The notes under the pieces are model-generated. The model was not told where the DNA came from, ran no database searches, and was given only the letters and a program-made list of their open reading frames with translations. The translations under genes were made by a program, and so were the position numbers. A stretch of 9,708 bases of DNA, taken from the NCBI GenBank assembly GCA_029240775.1, contig JARDZQ010000035.1, positions 1 to 9,708 on the forward strand, given 5' to 3'. Within the stretch, counting starts at the first letter, position 1. Each line of letters begins with the position of its first letter. This document shows, in pieces, positions 1-7,456 of the stretch. The DNA is from Rubrobacteraceae bacterium (GTDB lineage Bacteria > Actinomycetota > Rubrobacteria > Rubrobacterales > Rubrobacteraceae).

Positions 1-1
1 C

Positions 2-1060
2 TACAGGGTGGCTTCCACCTCGGGGAGCACGGGCAGGCGGGGTCTCTTCCTCTGGGACCCTGGCGCGTGGGCCGCCGTGCTCGCCTCCTACAACCGCTCC
101 TTCGACTGGGCTGGCGTGGGGGCGGGGCTGACCCACCGCACGAGGATGGCGGTGGTGAGCTCGACCACCCCCTGGCACCAGTCGGCGAGGGTCGGCGCTT
201 CCGTGCACAGCCCCTGGGTGCCGACCCTGCGCATAGACTCCGGAGACCCGCTGGAGAGCATCGTCGAGCGTCTCAACGGGTTTCAGCCCAGGGTTCTAGT
301 GGCCTACGCCTCGATGGCGCACCTGCTGGCCGAAGAGCAACTCGCCGGGCGCCTGCGGATCTCCCCAGGCTTCGTCTTCGGAAGCTCTGAGGTCTTTACA
401 GAGCAGGCGAGGCGGCGCGTCCAGGAGGCGTGGGGCAGGAAGCCTTTCGAGGTGTACGCGGCGACCGAACCTGCTGGAATCGCCTCCGAGTGTGAGCAGC
501 ACAGGGGCATGCACCTCTTCGAGGACCTCGTCATAACCGAGGTGGTCGATGAGAACAACAGGCCCGTGCCCCCGGGCGTCTACGGACACAAGGTGCTTGT
601 CTCGGTACTGTTCTCTCGCACCATGCCCCTGATCCGCTACGAGATGAGCGACTCCGTGAGGCCGGCCTCTTCTCCTCACTGTTCCTGCGGGCGCCCCTTC
701 GATCTCATAGATGGGATACAGGGGCGTGTCGAGGACGTGCTGCGCTTTCCTACCAAGTCCGGGGGGCGAGTCTCGGTGCAGCCCATAGTCTTCCACCGCG
801 TGATGGACGCCGTGCCCGCTGGCGGGTGGCAGGTAGTTCAGGCACCCGAAGGGCTGATAGTGCTGCTGAGCCGTGTGCGAGAGGGCTTCGCGGACGCCGC
901 TTTGATCGACTCGCTTCGACGAGAGCTCGGGACTCAGGGGGTGATCGTGCCGCCGGTTAAGGTGAGGCACGTGCCGAATATCCCCCGCACCACCGTCGGC
1001 AAGGCACCCCTCATCAAGTCCTACGTGCCCGCATCCGGGATGCTTCGGAGGAATCCATGA
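2..1060 (+). CDS. PaaK-like adenylate-forming ligase (phenylacetate-CoA ligase / coenzyme F390 synthetase family), 5' truncated
   Basis: This is the C-terminal part of an ANL-superfamily enzyme that would activate a carboxylic acid with ATP, as an acyl-AMP and then usually an acyl-CoA. The reading frame is open to the window edge and starts inside the nucleotide-binding P-loop (ASTSGSTGRRG, from base 11). The GTG at base 8 is therefore almost certainly not the start, and roughly 80-100 N-terminal residues are missing compared with a PaaK of about 430-450 residues. Other family motifs follow in order: YAATEP at 455, LIRYEMSD at 629, a CSCGRP cysteine motif at 680 followed by GRVEDVLRF, and the C-terminal PRTTVGK with its likely catalytic lysine at 1001-1003. 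The CxCGR cysteines, with Cys/His in the ECEQHRGMH segment, may form the structural zinc site seen in some PaaK relatives; that is inference. Its stop overlaps the next start (ATGA), implying translational coupling. The family is confident. The substrate is unknown, and phenylacetate is not supported because no paa genes are adjacent. Confidence 0.85.
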   Translation, partial: YRVASTSGSTGRRGLFLWDPGAWAAVLASYNRSFDWAGVGAGLTHRTRMAVVSSTTPWHQSARVGASVHSPWVPTLRIDSGDPLESIVERLNGFQPRVLVAYASMAHLLAEEQLAGRLRISPGFVFGSSEVFTEQARRRVQEAWGRKPFEVYAATEPAGIASECEQHRGMHLFEDLVITEVVDENNRPVPPGVYGHKVLVSVLFSRTMPLIRYEMSDSVRPASSPHCSCGRPFDLIDGIQGRVEDVLRFPTKSGGRVSVQPIVFHRVMDAVPAGGWQVVQAPEGLIVLLSRVREGFADAALIDSLRRELGTQGVIVPPVKVRHVPNIPRTTVGKAPLIKSYVPASGMLRRNP

Positions 1061-1503
1061 CCCCGCGACCCTACTCCTCAAGGGTTCTGGCGCTCTGCGG
1101 GCTAATCTTAGTTGGGATGGGCCTGTACTTCGTTCTAATGCGCCCAGCTTTGCTACCAGAGGATGTCCACTATATCGGGACGGACATGGCGAAGATTCGC
1201 GCCTCCGTTCCAGGCCTCCTGGATTGGCTTGAGAAGGTGTTCTGGGTGATGGGCGGGTACATACTCACCGTTGGGATACTGACCCTCTACGTAGCACTCA
1301 CTTCGTTTCGAAGCCGTACCAAGGGTGTCTCTGGCACTGTGACCCTTGCGGGACTGGCGTCGATCGGCTGGATGGCCGCGGTGAACTTCATCATCGATTC
1401 CGACTACAAGTGGCTGCTGTTGGCCTTTACCGTGTTGTGGGCTGTTGCTTTGGCGCTCTTCTGGCTCGAAGGAGGGGGCGAGCGGAGGATTAGAGATGTC
1501 TAG
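1057..1503 (+). CDS. Small four-helix integral membrane protein of unknown function
   Basis: I do not recognise this 148-residue protein. It has four hydrophobic stretches that read as transmembrane helices, at about residues 10-28, 60-82, 94-112 and 116-137. A polar extracytoplasmic or cytoplasmic loop lies between the first two (about 30-58), and the C-terminus is short and basic (GERRIRDV). No catalytic motif is visible. The ATG at 1057 overlaps the upstream stop as ATGA, and a GGAGG lies at 1047-1051 with a 5-nt spacer, so the start is well supported. The gene's 3' end overlaps the methyltransferase start by 8 nt. By eye the DNA is somewhat less GC-rich than its neighbours, which is common for hydrophobic proteins and not evidence of transfer by itself. 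Its position between a ligase and a membrane-anchored methyltransferase suggests a membrane partner of that pathway. This is inference only. Confidence 0.8.
   Translation: MTPRPYSSRVLALCGLILVGMGLYFVLMRPALLPEDVHYIGTDMAKIRASVPGLLDWLEKVFWVMGGYILTVGILTLYVALTSFRSRTKGVSGTVTLAGLASIGWMAAVNFIIDSDYKWLLLAFTVLWAVALALFWLEGGGERRIRDV
1484..1488 (+). promoter_or_regulatory. Ribosome binding site fixing the methyltransferase start
   Basis: GGAGG lies 7 nt upstream of the ATG at 1496, inside the end of the membrane-protein gene. It favours 1496 over the longer in-frame ATG at 1445, which would add 17 residues that are not hydrophobic and would increase the overlap to 59 nt. Confidence 0.7.
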
Positions 1504-2185
1504 ACGATCCTGGCTCGTTCTGATAACCGTGTTGAGCGCCGCCGCACTCTACCGCGACCGGTTGCGCGCCGTACTCGAACAAGCCTCGGCCAACGTCCGC
1601 GACTTCGACTTGCCCAGTGCCGGGGCTTACGACGCGCTGGTTGCCTCGGTCCTGGAAGGCTTCTACGACCGCGTTGCCGGCGAGGTGGCCGCCGCTCACC
1701 CGGGCGGGAAGGTGCTGGAGGTCGGGAGTGGCCCGGGCCGGCTCGCCGTGCGGCTGGCGCGGGAGGCTCCCGGCATGACGCTGACCGGCGTAGATATCTC
1801 GGGCGCGATGGTCGAGCGTGCGAACCGCCGCGCGGCCAGAGCCGGTCTCTCGGAGAGGGTGCGGTTTAGGGTCGGCGACGTCGCGGCGCTGCCGCTGCCT
1901 GACGGGGAGTTCGACGGGGTGGTGAGCACGCTCTCCCTACACCACTGGTCGGACCCGGCCCGTGGGCTGGCCGAGATCCACCGGATCCTCAAGCCCGGCG
2001 GGGAGGCACGGATCTACGATCTCGCCCACTGGCTGTGGCTACCGGCGCGGGGCGGGGACCGGCTCGCCCGGCTTACGGCCGCGAGCCCGTTCGGCGAGGG
2101 GCAAGTGGAAGTTGTCCGCTGGCCGGGTTCCGTGCCAGCGTTCGTCCTGCTGCGCCTGCGGCGGGCCGGGGAGGCTCGATCGTGA
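1496..2185 (+). CDS. Class I SAM-dependent methyltransferase with N-terminal membrane anchor
   Basis: This 229-residue protein should transfer a methyl group from S-adenosylmethionine. The Rossmann-fold motifs are clear: motif I VLEVGSGPGRLAV (residues 73-85), the acidic residue ending motif II in TGVDISGAM (97-105), VGDVAALPLPDGEFD (126-140, motif III/IV region) and the post-motif RILKPGGEARIYD (163-175). This is the Methyltransf_11/25 (UbiE/COQ5-like) arrangement. Residues 5-19 (SWLVLITVLSAAALY), preceded by Arg-Arg, look like a signal anchor that would hold the enzyme at the cytoplasmic face of the membrane. The C-terminal tail after about residue 185 is Arg-rich and lacks an obvious extra domain. 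The gene overlaps the upstream membrane-protein gene by 8 nt, so the three left-hand genes probably form one transcript. The acceptor is unknown: a quinone, lipid or small acid are all possible. Confidence 0.85.
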   Translation: MSRRSWLVLITVLSAAALYRDRLRAVLEQASANVRDFDLPSAGAYDALVASVLEGFYDRVAGEVAAAHPGGKVLEVGSGPGRLAVRLAREAPGMTLTGVDISGAMVERANRRAARAGLSERVRFRVGDVAALPLPDGEFDGVVSTLSLHHWSDPARGLAEIHRILKPGGEARIYDLAHWLWLPARGGDRLARLTAASPFGEGQVEVVRWPGSVPAFVLLRLRRAGEARS

Positions 2186-2223
2186 GGACAAACCTACCGC
2201 GCGGGAGCCGGTCGCCGCAAACC

Positions 2224-2229
2224 GGAGGT
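2224..2229 (+). promoter_or_regulatory. Ribosome binding site of the trehalose synthase gene
   Basis: GGAGGT lies 5 nt before the ATG at 2235, within the 49-nt gap after the methyltransferase. A weak 5-bp inverted repeat (CCGGT...ACCGG) lies just upstream and runs into the site. It is too short to call a regulator, and I see no convincing -35/-10 promoter in the gap. Confidence 0.6.
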
Positions 2230-2234
2230 GACGC

Positions 2235-3671
2235 ATGCTAGAGACCGTCGACGTCGGCACGCAGGACCTGGACTTCTACGAGCGTAGCGCGGGCGCCGAG
2301 GCCGTGGCCCAGCTGCGCGAACTCGCCGCTCCCCTGGAGGGCGCGCGTATCCTCCACGTCAACGCCACACCATACGGCGGCGGGGTCGCCGAGATACTTC
2401 GCTCTGAAATTCCCTTGCTTCGCGACCTGGGAATCCTGGCCGACTGGAAGCTGATCACCGGCGACCAGACCTTCTTCTCGGTTACCAAGGCGATCCATAA
2501 CGGTCTCCAGGGGGCAGCGCGCGAACTGACACCCCCCGAACAGGAGACATACCTCACTCACTCTGCCCGCAACGCGCAAGTGCTCGAAGAAGAGTACGAC
2601 CTCGTGGTGGTCCACGACCCCCAGCCGCTAGCGTTGCTCTGGCTGCACGGCAAGGGGGCGTCACGATGGGTCTGGCGCTGCCACATCGACACCTCGGAGC
2701 CCAACCCCCAGGTTTGGGATTTCCTCAGGCCCTACCTCGAAGGCTACGATACGACGGTCTTCACGCTCGGCAGCTTCGCTCCGCCCGACGTTCCTGTCGA
2801 GCGCGTGGAGATAATCCCGCCGGCCATCGACCCGGAGAGCCCGAAGAACTTCGAGCTCGACGCCCGCCTTGCGAGCCGTCTGCTGAGGTGGATCGGCGTC
2901 GAGGTGGAGCGGCCGCTCGTAACCCAGGTCAGCCGCTTCGACCCCTGGAAGGACCCTTTGGGCGTCATAGCCGCCTACCGGCTCGTCAAGTCAGAGGTTC
3001 CCGGCCTGCAACTGGCGCTTGCGGGTTCGATGGCGCTCGACGACCCGGAAGGGTGGGAGATCTACCGCCAGATCCAGGAGTCTGCCAAGAACGACCCGCA
3101 GATCCACCTCTTCACCAACCTTACCGGCGTGGGAAACGTCGAGGTCAACGCCTTCCAGCGCCTCTCCGACGTGGTGATACAGAAATCCATCCGAGAGGGC
3201 TTCGGGCTCGTCGTCTCCGAGACCCTCTGGAAGGAGACTCCGGTGGTGGCGGGGAGGGCCGGCGGCATCCCGCTCCAGGTCCAGGGCGGAGCCGGGGGGT
3301 TCCTCGTGGACTCGGTCGAGGAGTGCGCCGAGAAGACGCTGCGCCTGCTTCGGAACCCTGAAGAAGGCGAAACGCTTGGCGCCAGAGGCAGGGAACTGGT
3401 TCGCTCGCGGTTCCTCCTGACGCGCCTGATCGCCGACGAGCTCAGGCTCTACGGCGCCCTGCTCGGGGCCCAGCAGCCTCGAACGACGGTGGCCAAGGTG
3501 GGCCTGGCAGGAGAAGAACGGGACCCGGTCTGCGGCATGCGGATCGACCCCAGGCAGGCACCCGAGTACGAGTATCGAGGGCACCCCTACCACTTCTGCT
3601 CCGAGTCCTGCCGCGAACAGTTCAGGGCTACACCGGAGTATTTCCTCCGGGCGACGAGCTACAGATCGTGA
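2235..3671 (+). CDS. treT: TreT-type trehalose synthase (GT4 glycosyltransferase) fused to a C-terminal YHS domain
   Basis: The 478-residue protein has two parts. Residues 1 to about 412 match TreT (trehalose glycosyltransferring synthase), which reversibly joins NDP-glucose and glucose to give trehalose in the cytoplasm. Known TreT proteins are about this length. Visible GT4 features are the N-terminal glycine loop NATPYGGGVAE (43-53), HDPQPLALL (127-135), the donor-site SRFDPWKDP (233-241, with Arg234 and Lys239) and the EX7E pair Glu321/Glu329 in EGFGLVVSE. After a short linker, residues 428-475 form a YHS domain: DPVCGM (430-435), then HPYHFCSESC (450-459), with Cys433, Cys455 and Cys459. 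I know this module mainly from copper ATPases and other metal-binding proteins, and it is not part of ordinary TreT. The frame is continuous, so this is a real fusion on the sequence given. ackA follows after 22 nt. A related GT4 specificity such as sucrose or kojibiose phosphorylase-like chemistry is less likely. Confidence 0.87.
   Translation: MLETVDVGTQDLDFYERSAGAEAVAQLRELAAPLEGARILHVNATPYGGGVAEILRSEIPLLRDLGILADWKLITGDQTFFSVTKAIHNGLQGAARELTPPEQETYLTHSARNAQVLEEEYDLVVVHDPQPLALLWLHGKGASRWVWRCHIDTSEPNPQVWDFLRPYLEGYDTTVFTLGSFAPPDVPVERVEIIPPAIDPESPKNFELDARLASRLLRWIGVEVERPLVTQVSRFDPWKDPLGVIAAYRLVKSEVPGLQLALAGSMALDDPEGWEIYRQIQESAKNDPQIHLFTNLTGVGNVEVNAFQRLSDVVIQKSIREGFGLVVSETLWKETPVVAGRAGGIPLQVQGGAGGFLVDSVEECAEKTLRLLRNPEEGETLGARGRELVRSRFLLTRLIADELRLYGALLGAQQPRTTVAKVGLAGEERDPVCGMRIDPRQAPEYEYRGHPYHFCSESCREQFRATPEYFLRATSYRS
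3516..3671 (+). other. YHS metal-binding domain at the TreT C-terminus
   Basis: This subdomain covers residues 428-478. It has the DPVCGM signature, an aromatic strand (YEYRGHPYHFC) and a second cysteine pair CSESC, followed by FRATPEYFL, which matches the usual F...P..Y end of the YHS family. The three cysteines and nearby His450/His453 are candidate ligands for a soft metal such as copper. Metal identity and any effect on the glycosyltransferase are inference. Confidence 0.85.
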
Positions 3672-3693
3672 CGCGCTGCTTGGGGGCAATTCT

Positions 3694-4881
3694 GTGAGAA
3701 TCCTGACCATCAACTGCGGGAGCTCGACGCTGAAGTTCGAGCTCTTCGAGGCAGCAGAAGGGGAACGGTCCATCGCACGCGGGGTCGTGGACAGGATCGG
3801 CGGACGCGGGAGCGCCGAGCTCACGGGCGAGAGTGGTCAGAGGATGGTACGGCCCACCGCGACGACCGACCATGGCGAGGCAACCCTCCAGGCGATCCGG
3901 TTGCTCGACTCTTCGGGATTCCTCGGCGGCTTAGAGGCCGTCGGCCACCGGGTCGTCCACGGCGGAGCGCGCTTCTCCGGGCCGGTACTTCTGGACACCG
4001 GGGCCGAGGAGGCTATCGAGGACCTCGAGGAGCTCGCGCCCTTGCACAACGGTCCTGCGCTCGCGGCGATCCGGGCCGTCAGGGAGGCCCTGGGGCCGGA
4101 AATGCCGCAGGTGGTGGCCTTCGACACCGCCTTCCACAGCCGGATGCCCCGCGTCGCCCGACTGTTTGCGCTCCCCCGCCATCTAGCCGATGAAGGCATC
4201 CTACGCTATGGCTTCCACGGCCTCTCATACGAGTACATAATGGGCGAGTTACGCGCCCTGGACCCGGAAGCTGCCGCTGGCCGCGTCCTCATCGCACACC
4301 TCGGGAACGGGGCGAGCATGGTCGCGGTCCGGGGCGGGGTGGGCGTGGACACGACGATGGGCTTCACCCCGACCGGTGGCCTCGTGATGGGCACGAGGAG
4401 CGGCGACCTCGACCCCGGTGTGCTTCTCTATCTCCTGGAGGAGAAGGAGCTGAGCCCGGCCGAGATCGGTGAACTGATCAACACACAGGCGGGGCTGCTC
4501 GGGATCTCGGAGACAACCGCGGACATGCGCGACCTGTTGAGTCGCGAGGCGAGCGACCCGCGCGCTGCCGAGGCGGTCGCGCTCTTCTGCTACCAGGCGA
4601 AGAAGTTCCTCGGCGCTTTGGCTGCCGCGCTCGGGGGGCTCGACACCCTCGTCTTCACGGGCGGGATCGGGGAGCACGCCGCGGCGGTGCGATGGCGTAT
4701 CTGCGAGGGCCTGCAGTTCCTCGGCATAAAGCTCGATGGGAGCAGCAACGCGGAGCACGCACCAGTCATATCCCGGGAAGATAGACCGGTGACCGTCCGG
4801 ATGATACCCACCGACGAGAACCTGATGATCGCCCGCCACACCCGCCGACTGGTAAGGCCCACGACCAAGGAAGGAGCGTAA
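3694..4881 (+). CDS. ackA: Acetate kinase
   Basis: The 395-residue enzyme interconverts acetyl-phosphate plus ADP with acetate plus ATP in the cytoplasm. It is full length for the family. The conserved active-site residues are all present: Asn7 in NCGSS, Arg86 in GHRVVHGG, Asp144 in FDTAFH, His175 in GFHGLSYEY, the HLGNGAS loop (202-208), Arg235 in MGTRSGDLDPG, the nucleotide loop FTGGIGEH (321-328) and Glu375 in TDENLMIAR. The start is a GTG whose product begins MRILTINCGSS, the normal N-terminus of the family. Only a weak purine run (GGGGG, 3682-3686) precedes it, so translation may depend on coupling to treT 22 nt upstream. Phosphoketolase starts 1 nt after the stop, which supplies the obvious source of acetyl-phosphate. 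No phosphotransacetylase gene is in the window, so the likely direction is acetate and ATP formation. Confidence 0.97.
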   Translation: MRILTINCGSSTLKFELFEAAEGERSIARGVVDRIGGRGSAELTGESGQRMVRPTATTDHGEATLQAIRLLDSSGFLGGLEAVGHRVVHGGARFSGPVLLDTGAEEAIEDLEELAPLHNGPALAAIRAVREALGPEMPQVVAFDTAFHSRMPRVARLFALPRHLADEGILRYGFHGLSYEYIMGELRALDPEAAAGRVLIAHLGNGASMVAVRGGVGVDTTMGFTPTGGLVMGTRSGDLDPGVLLYLLEEKELSPAEIGELINTQAGLLGISETTADMRDLLSREASDPRAAEAVALFCYQAKKFLGALAAALGGLDTLVFTGGIGEHAAAVRWRICEGLQFLGIKLDGSSNAEHAPVISREDRPVTVRMIPTDENLMIARHTRRLVRPTTKEGA

Positions 4882-4882
4882 C

Positions 4883-7345
4883 GTGAAGGAAAGCACGGCA
4901 TACCGTTTCGATGCGAGCGTCTCCAGCGCGGTCGAGAGTGACGGCGCGACCTCGCCGGTCCACGAAGAGCCGGTAGAAGGGCCCCTCTCCGACGATCTGC
5001 TCGATAGAATGCAGCGCTACTGGCAGGCCGCCAACTACCTCACTGTAGGTCAGATCTACCTGCAAGACAACCCGCTCCTGCGCGAGCCGCTGGATCCTTC
5101 GCACATAAAGCCGCGCCTCCTCGGGCACTGGGGTACCTCCCCCGGGCTCAGCCTGATCTACGTCCACCTCAATCGCCTCATACGGGAGCGCGGCGCCGAC
5201 GTGATCTACCTCGCCGGTCCGGGTCACGGCGGCCCGGCCGTCCTTGCGAACGTGTACCTCGAAGGCACCTACTCCGAGGTCTACCCAGAGGTCTCCCGGG
5301 ACGCGGCCGGGATGCGGTGGCTCTTCAGGCAGTTCTCGACGCCCGGCGGGGTGCCGAGCCACGTGAGCGTGCCCACCCCCGGCTCGATCAACGAGGGCGG
5401 CGAGCTCGGCTACGTCCTCGCCCACGCCTTCGGCGCTGCCTTCGACAACCCCGACCTCCTCGCCTGTGCGGTCGTCGGCGACGGCGAGGCGGAGACTGGC
5501 CCGCTCGAGGGCTCCTGGAAGTCCATCAGCTTCCTCAACCCTGCTCGCGACGGAGCGGTCCTGCCGATCCTGCACCTCAACGGCTACAAGATCTCGGGCC
5601 CCACCGTCTTAGGGCGCGCGGACGACGAAGAGGTCCGTTCCATACTCGAAGGTCACGGCTACGAGGTCCACTTCGTCGAGGGGAACGACCCCGCCCGCGT
5701 GCACCAGGCGTTCGCCGCGACACTCGATCGGTGCTACGAGGAGATCCAGGCCATCCAGCACGAGGCGCGTGAGAACGGCGTCTCGGGGCGTCCGCGCTGG
5801 CCGGCTATAGTGCTCCGCATTCCCAAGGGCTGGACCGGGCCGGAAGAAGTGAACGGACTGCCGGTCGAGGGAACCTTCCGTTCTCATCAGGTGCCTCTCT
5901 CGAACGTTCGCTCCGACCCGGAGCAGCTCGCGCTCCTTGAGGAGTGGATGCGCACTTACTACCCCGAGAAACATTTCGACGAGGAGGGCCGGCCTGTCTC
6001 CGAGCTCGCCGCGCTCGCGCCGGAGGGGGAGAGGCGTATGGGCTCAAACCCCCACGCCAACGGTGGGAGCCTACTTAAGGACCTCGACCTAGCCGACTTC
6101 CGCAACTACGCCGTGGAGGTGCCGGAGCCGGCGAAGGTGCGCCGCGAGTCGACCCGCAAGCTTGGTGAGATGTTGCGAGACACCTACTCACGCAACGCCG
6201 ATTCGGCGAACTTCCGGCTCTTCTGCCCCGACGAGACCAACTCGAACCGCCTCGACGCCGTCTTCGAGGTCGAGGACCGCTGCTTCGTCGGCAAGACGCT
6301 CTCCGTCGATGACCACGTCGCGCCGGACGGCAGGGTGATGGAGGTCCTGAGCGAGCACCTGTGCGAGGGGTGGCTCGAGGGCTACCTGCTGACCGGTCGC
6401 CACGGCCTCTTCGCGACCTACGAGGCCTTTGCGATGATCCCCGCCTCCATGATAGTCCAGCACACCAAGTGGCTGGAGGAGGCCGTCAACCTCTCCTGGC
6501 GGGAGCCGATCTCTTCGCTCAACATCCTCCTGACCTCCACCGCCTGGCGCAACGACCACAACGGCTTCTCCCACCAGGGACCGGGTCTCATCGACGTAAT
6601 GCTCTCCAAAAGAGGCACCGTCGCGCGCATCTACTTGCCCCCCGACGCCAACACGCTCCTCGCCTGCGCCGACCACTGTCTTAGGAGCCGCAACTACGTC
6701 AACCTCATCGCCATAGACAAGCAGCCGCAGCTGCAGTGGCTCGACATGGAGGCGGCCATCGACCACCTAGTGCGCGGCGCCTCCATGTGGGAGTGGGCCT
6801 CCAACGTGCCCGAAGGGGAAGAGCCCGATGTCGTTCTCGGCTGCGCCGGCGACATCCCCACTCTAGAGACCGTGGCGGCGGCGCACTGGCTGCGGCATAA
6901 CGTACCGGAGCTCAAGGTGCGGGTAGTAAACGTCGTGGACCTGATGACGCTCTTCCCGCGCGAGTTCCACCCCCACGGCATGAGCGAGTCGCGCTTCGTC
7001 GAGCTCTTCACCGCCAACAAGCAGATCGTCTTCGCCTTCCACGGTTACCGGCGCGCGATCCACGAGATCGTGCACGGGCACATCGACGTCGACCGCTTTC
7101 ACGTTCGGGGCTTCTCCGAGCAGGGCACCACGACGACCCCCTTCGACATGGTCGTCCTGAACGGCATGAGCCGATATCACCTGGCGATGGACGCCCTGAA
7201 GCGCATCGCCCCGGAAAGCCGGGCGCAGGACCGCGCTCCGACCCTGATCTCCGAGTTGGAGGCTTTAATCTCCAGGGCCACAGCCTACTCTAGGGAGCAC
7301 CTGGAGGACCTCCCCGAGATCCGCGAGTGGGTGTGGACCCCGTGA
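4883..7345 (+). CDS. xfp: Phosphoketolase (xylulose-5-phosphate / fructose-6-phosphate)
   Basis: This 820-residue thiamine-diphosphate enzyme cleaves xylulose-5-P to glyceraldehyde-3-P and acetyl-phosphate. Dual-specificity members also cleave fructose-6-P to erythrose-4-P. Family signatures are intact: LGHWGTSPGL (80-89, His82), GPGHGGPAV (112-120, His115), PGGVPSHVSVPTPGSINEGGE (154-174), the ThDP/Mg motif GDGEAETGPLEG (199-210) with Asn233 downstream, FRSHQVPLS (332-340, His335), PDETNSNRL (449-457), the catalytic-Glu region GRHGLFATYEAF (505-516, Glu514), HNGFSHQGPG (559-568) and the C-terminal EHLEDLPEIREW. Length is normal for the family (about 790-825), with a slightly long N-terminus. 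The GTG start follows AAGGAG (4871-4876) inside the end of ackA, and only one base separates the two genes. Which sugar phosphate is preferred cannot be judged from the sequence. Confidence 0.97.
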   Translation: MKESTAYRFDASVSSAVESDGATSPVHEEPVEGPLSDDLLDRMQRYWQAANYLTVGQIYLQDNPLLREPLDPSHIKPRLLGHWGTSPGLSLIYVHLNRLIRERGADVIYLAGPGHGGPAVLANVYLEGTYSEVYPEVSRDAAGMRWLFRQFSTPGGVPSHVSVPTPGSINEGGELGYVLAHAFGAAFDNPDLLACAVVGDGEAETGPLEGSWKSISFLNPARDGAVLPILHLNGYKISGPTVLGRADDEEVRSILEGHGYEVHFVEGNDPARVHQAFAATLDRCYEEIQAIQHEARENGVSGRPRWPAIVLRIPKGWTGPEEVNGLPVEGTFRSHQVPLSNVRSDPEQLALLEEWMRTYYPEKHFDEEGRPVSELAALAPEGERRMGSNPHANGGSLLKDLDLADFRNYAVEVPEPAKVRRESTRKLGEMLRDTYSRNADSANFRLFCPDETNSNRLDAVFEVEDRCFVGKTLSVDDHVAPDGRVMEVLSEHLCEGWLEGYLLTGRHGLFATYEAFAMIPASMIVQHTKWLEEAVNLSWREPISSLNILLTSTAWRNDHNGFSHQGPGLIDVMLSKRGTVARIYLPPDANTLLACADHCLRSRNYVNLIAIDKQPQLQWLDMEAAIDHLVRGASMWEWASNVPEGEEPDVVLGCAGDIPTLETVAAAHWLRHNVPELKVRVVNVVDLMTLFPREFHPHGMSESRFVELFTANKQIVFAFHGYRRAIHEIVHGHIDVDRFHVRGFSEQGTTTTPFDMVVLNGMSRYHLAMDALKRIAPESRAQDRAPTLISELEALISRATAYSREHLEDLPEIREWVWTP

Positions 7346-7390
7346 GCCTTCTGACCTTAACAGCCCACGCCAACCGGGACGAACACTGCT

Positions 7391-7414
7391 CTTTGCCATG
7401 GGCTTTGCCCTGGG
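7391..7414 (+). repeat. Tandem 12-nt direct repeat upstream of the metal ATPase
   Basis: CTTTGCCATGGG (7391-7402) is followed directly by CTTTGCCCTGGG (7403-7414), differing at one of 12 positions. The junction also forms a short inverted repeat GGGC-TTT-GCCC. It may be a regulator binding site for a metal sensor or a chance short duplication; no known operator consensus is matched with confidence. Confidence 0.6.
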
Positions 7415-7438
7415 AAACGACAAAGTGCGCAAACCGCT

Positions 7439-7448
7439 AAGGAGGAGG
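7439..7448 (+). promoter_or_regulatory. Strong ribosome binding site of the metal ATPase
   Basis: AAGGAGGAGG lies 8 nt before the ATG at 7457. This is the strongest Shine-Dalgarno in the window and supports 7457 over the in-frame ATG at 7466. Confidence 0.75.
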
Positions 7449-7456
7449 TAGCCACC

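Larger units (their letters stand above)
7346..7456 (+). promoter_or_regulatory. Intergenic leader of the metal ATPase gene
   Basis: This 111-nt spacer is the largest gap in the window, so it is the likeliest place for a promoter or operator specific to the pump. It contains a tandem 12-nt repeat (7391-7414), a small GGGC-TTT-GCCC hairpin (7400-7410), an A-rich stretch around 7415-7433 and a strong Shine-Dalgarno. I see no sequence close to a sigma-70 -35/-10 pair and no strong terminator, so readthrough from xfp remains possible. Confidence 0.4.

Noticed and set aside
8..10. GTG at base 8 as the start of the ligase
   Set aside because: It lies within the conserved ATP-binding loop region and the frame is open to the window edge, so the true start is upstream.
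296..1081. Long minus-strand open frame of 261 codons opposite the PaaK-like ligase
   Set aside because: It lies fully antisense to a gene with recognisable family motifs. Long antisense frames are expected in high-GC DNA, and the translation shows no recognisable domain.
1445..1495. Upstream in-frame ATG extending the methyltransferase by 17 residues
   Set aside because: The extension lies inside the membrane-protein gene. The ATG at 1496 has a well-spaced GGAGG and places a hydrophobic anchor right at the N-terminus.
2991..3824. Minus-strand open frame of 277 codons spanning the treT-ackA junction
   Set aside because: It is antisense to two well-supported enzymes and the spacer between them, with a low-complexity translation and no motif.
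4766..5575. Minus-strand open frame of 269 codons across the ackA-xfp junction
   Set aside because: It is antisense to the conserved C-terminus of AckA and the ThDP region of Xfp, so it is a shadow frame.
7400..7410. GGGC-TTT-GCCC hairpin as an xfp transcription terminator
   Set aside because: The stem is only 4 bp and no T-run follows, so it is too weak to call a terminator; it is noted only as part of the repeat.
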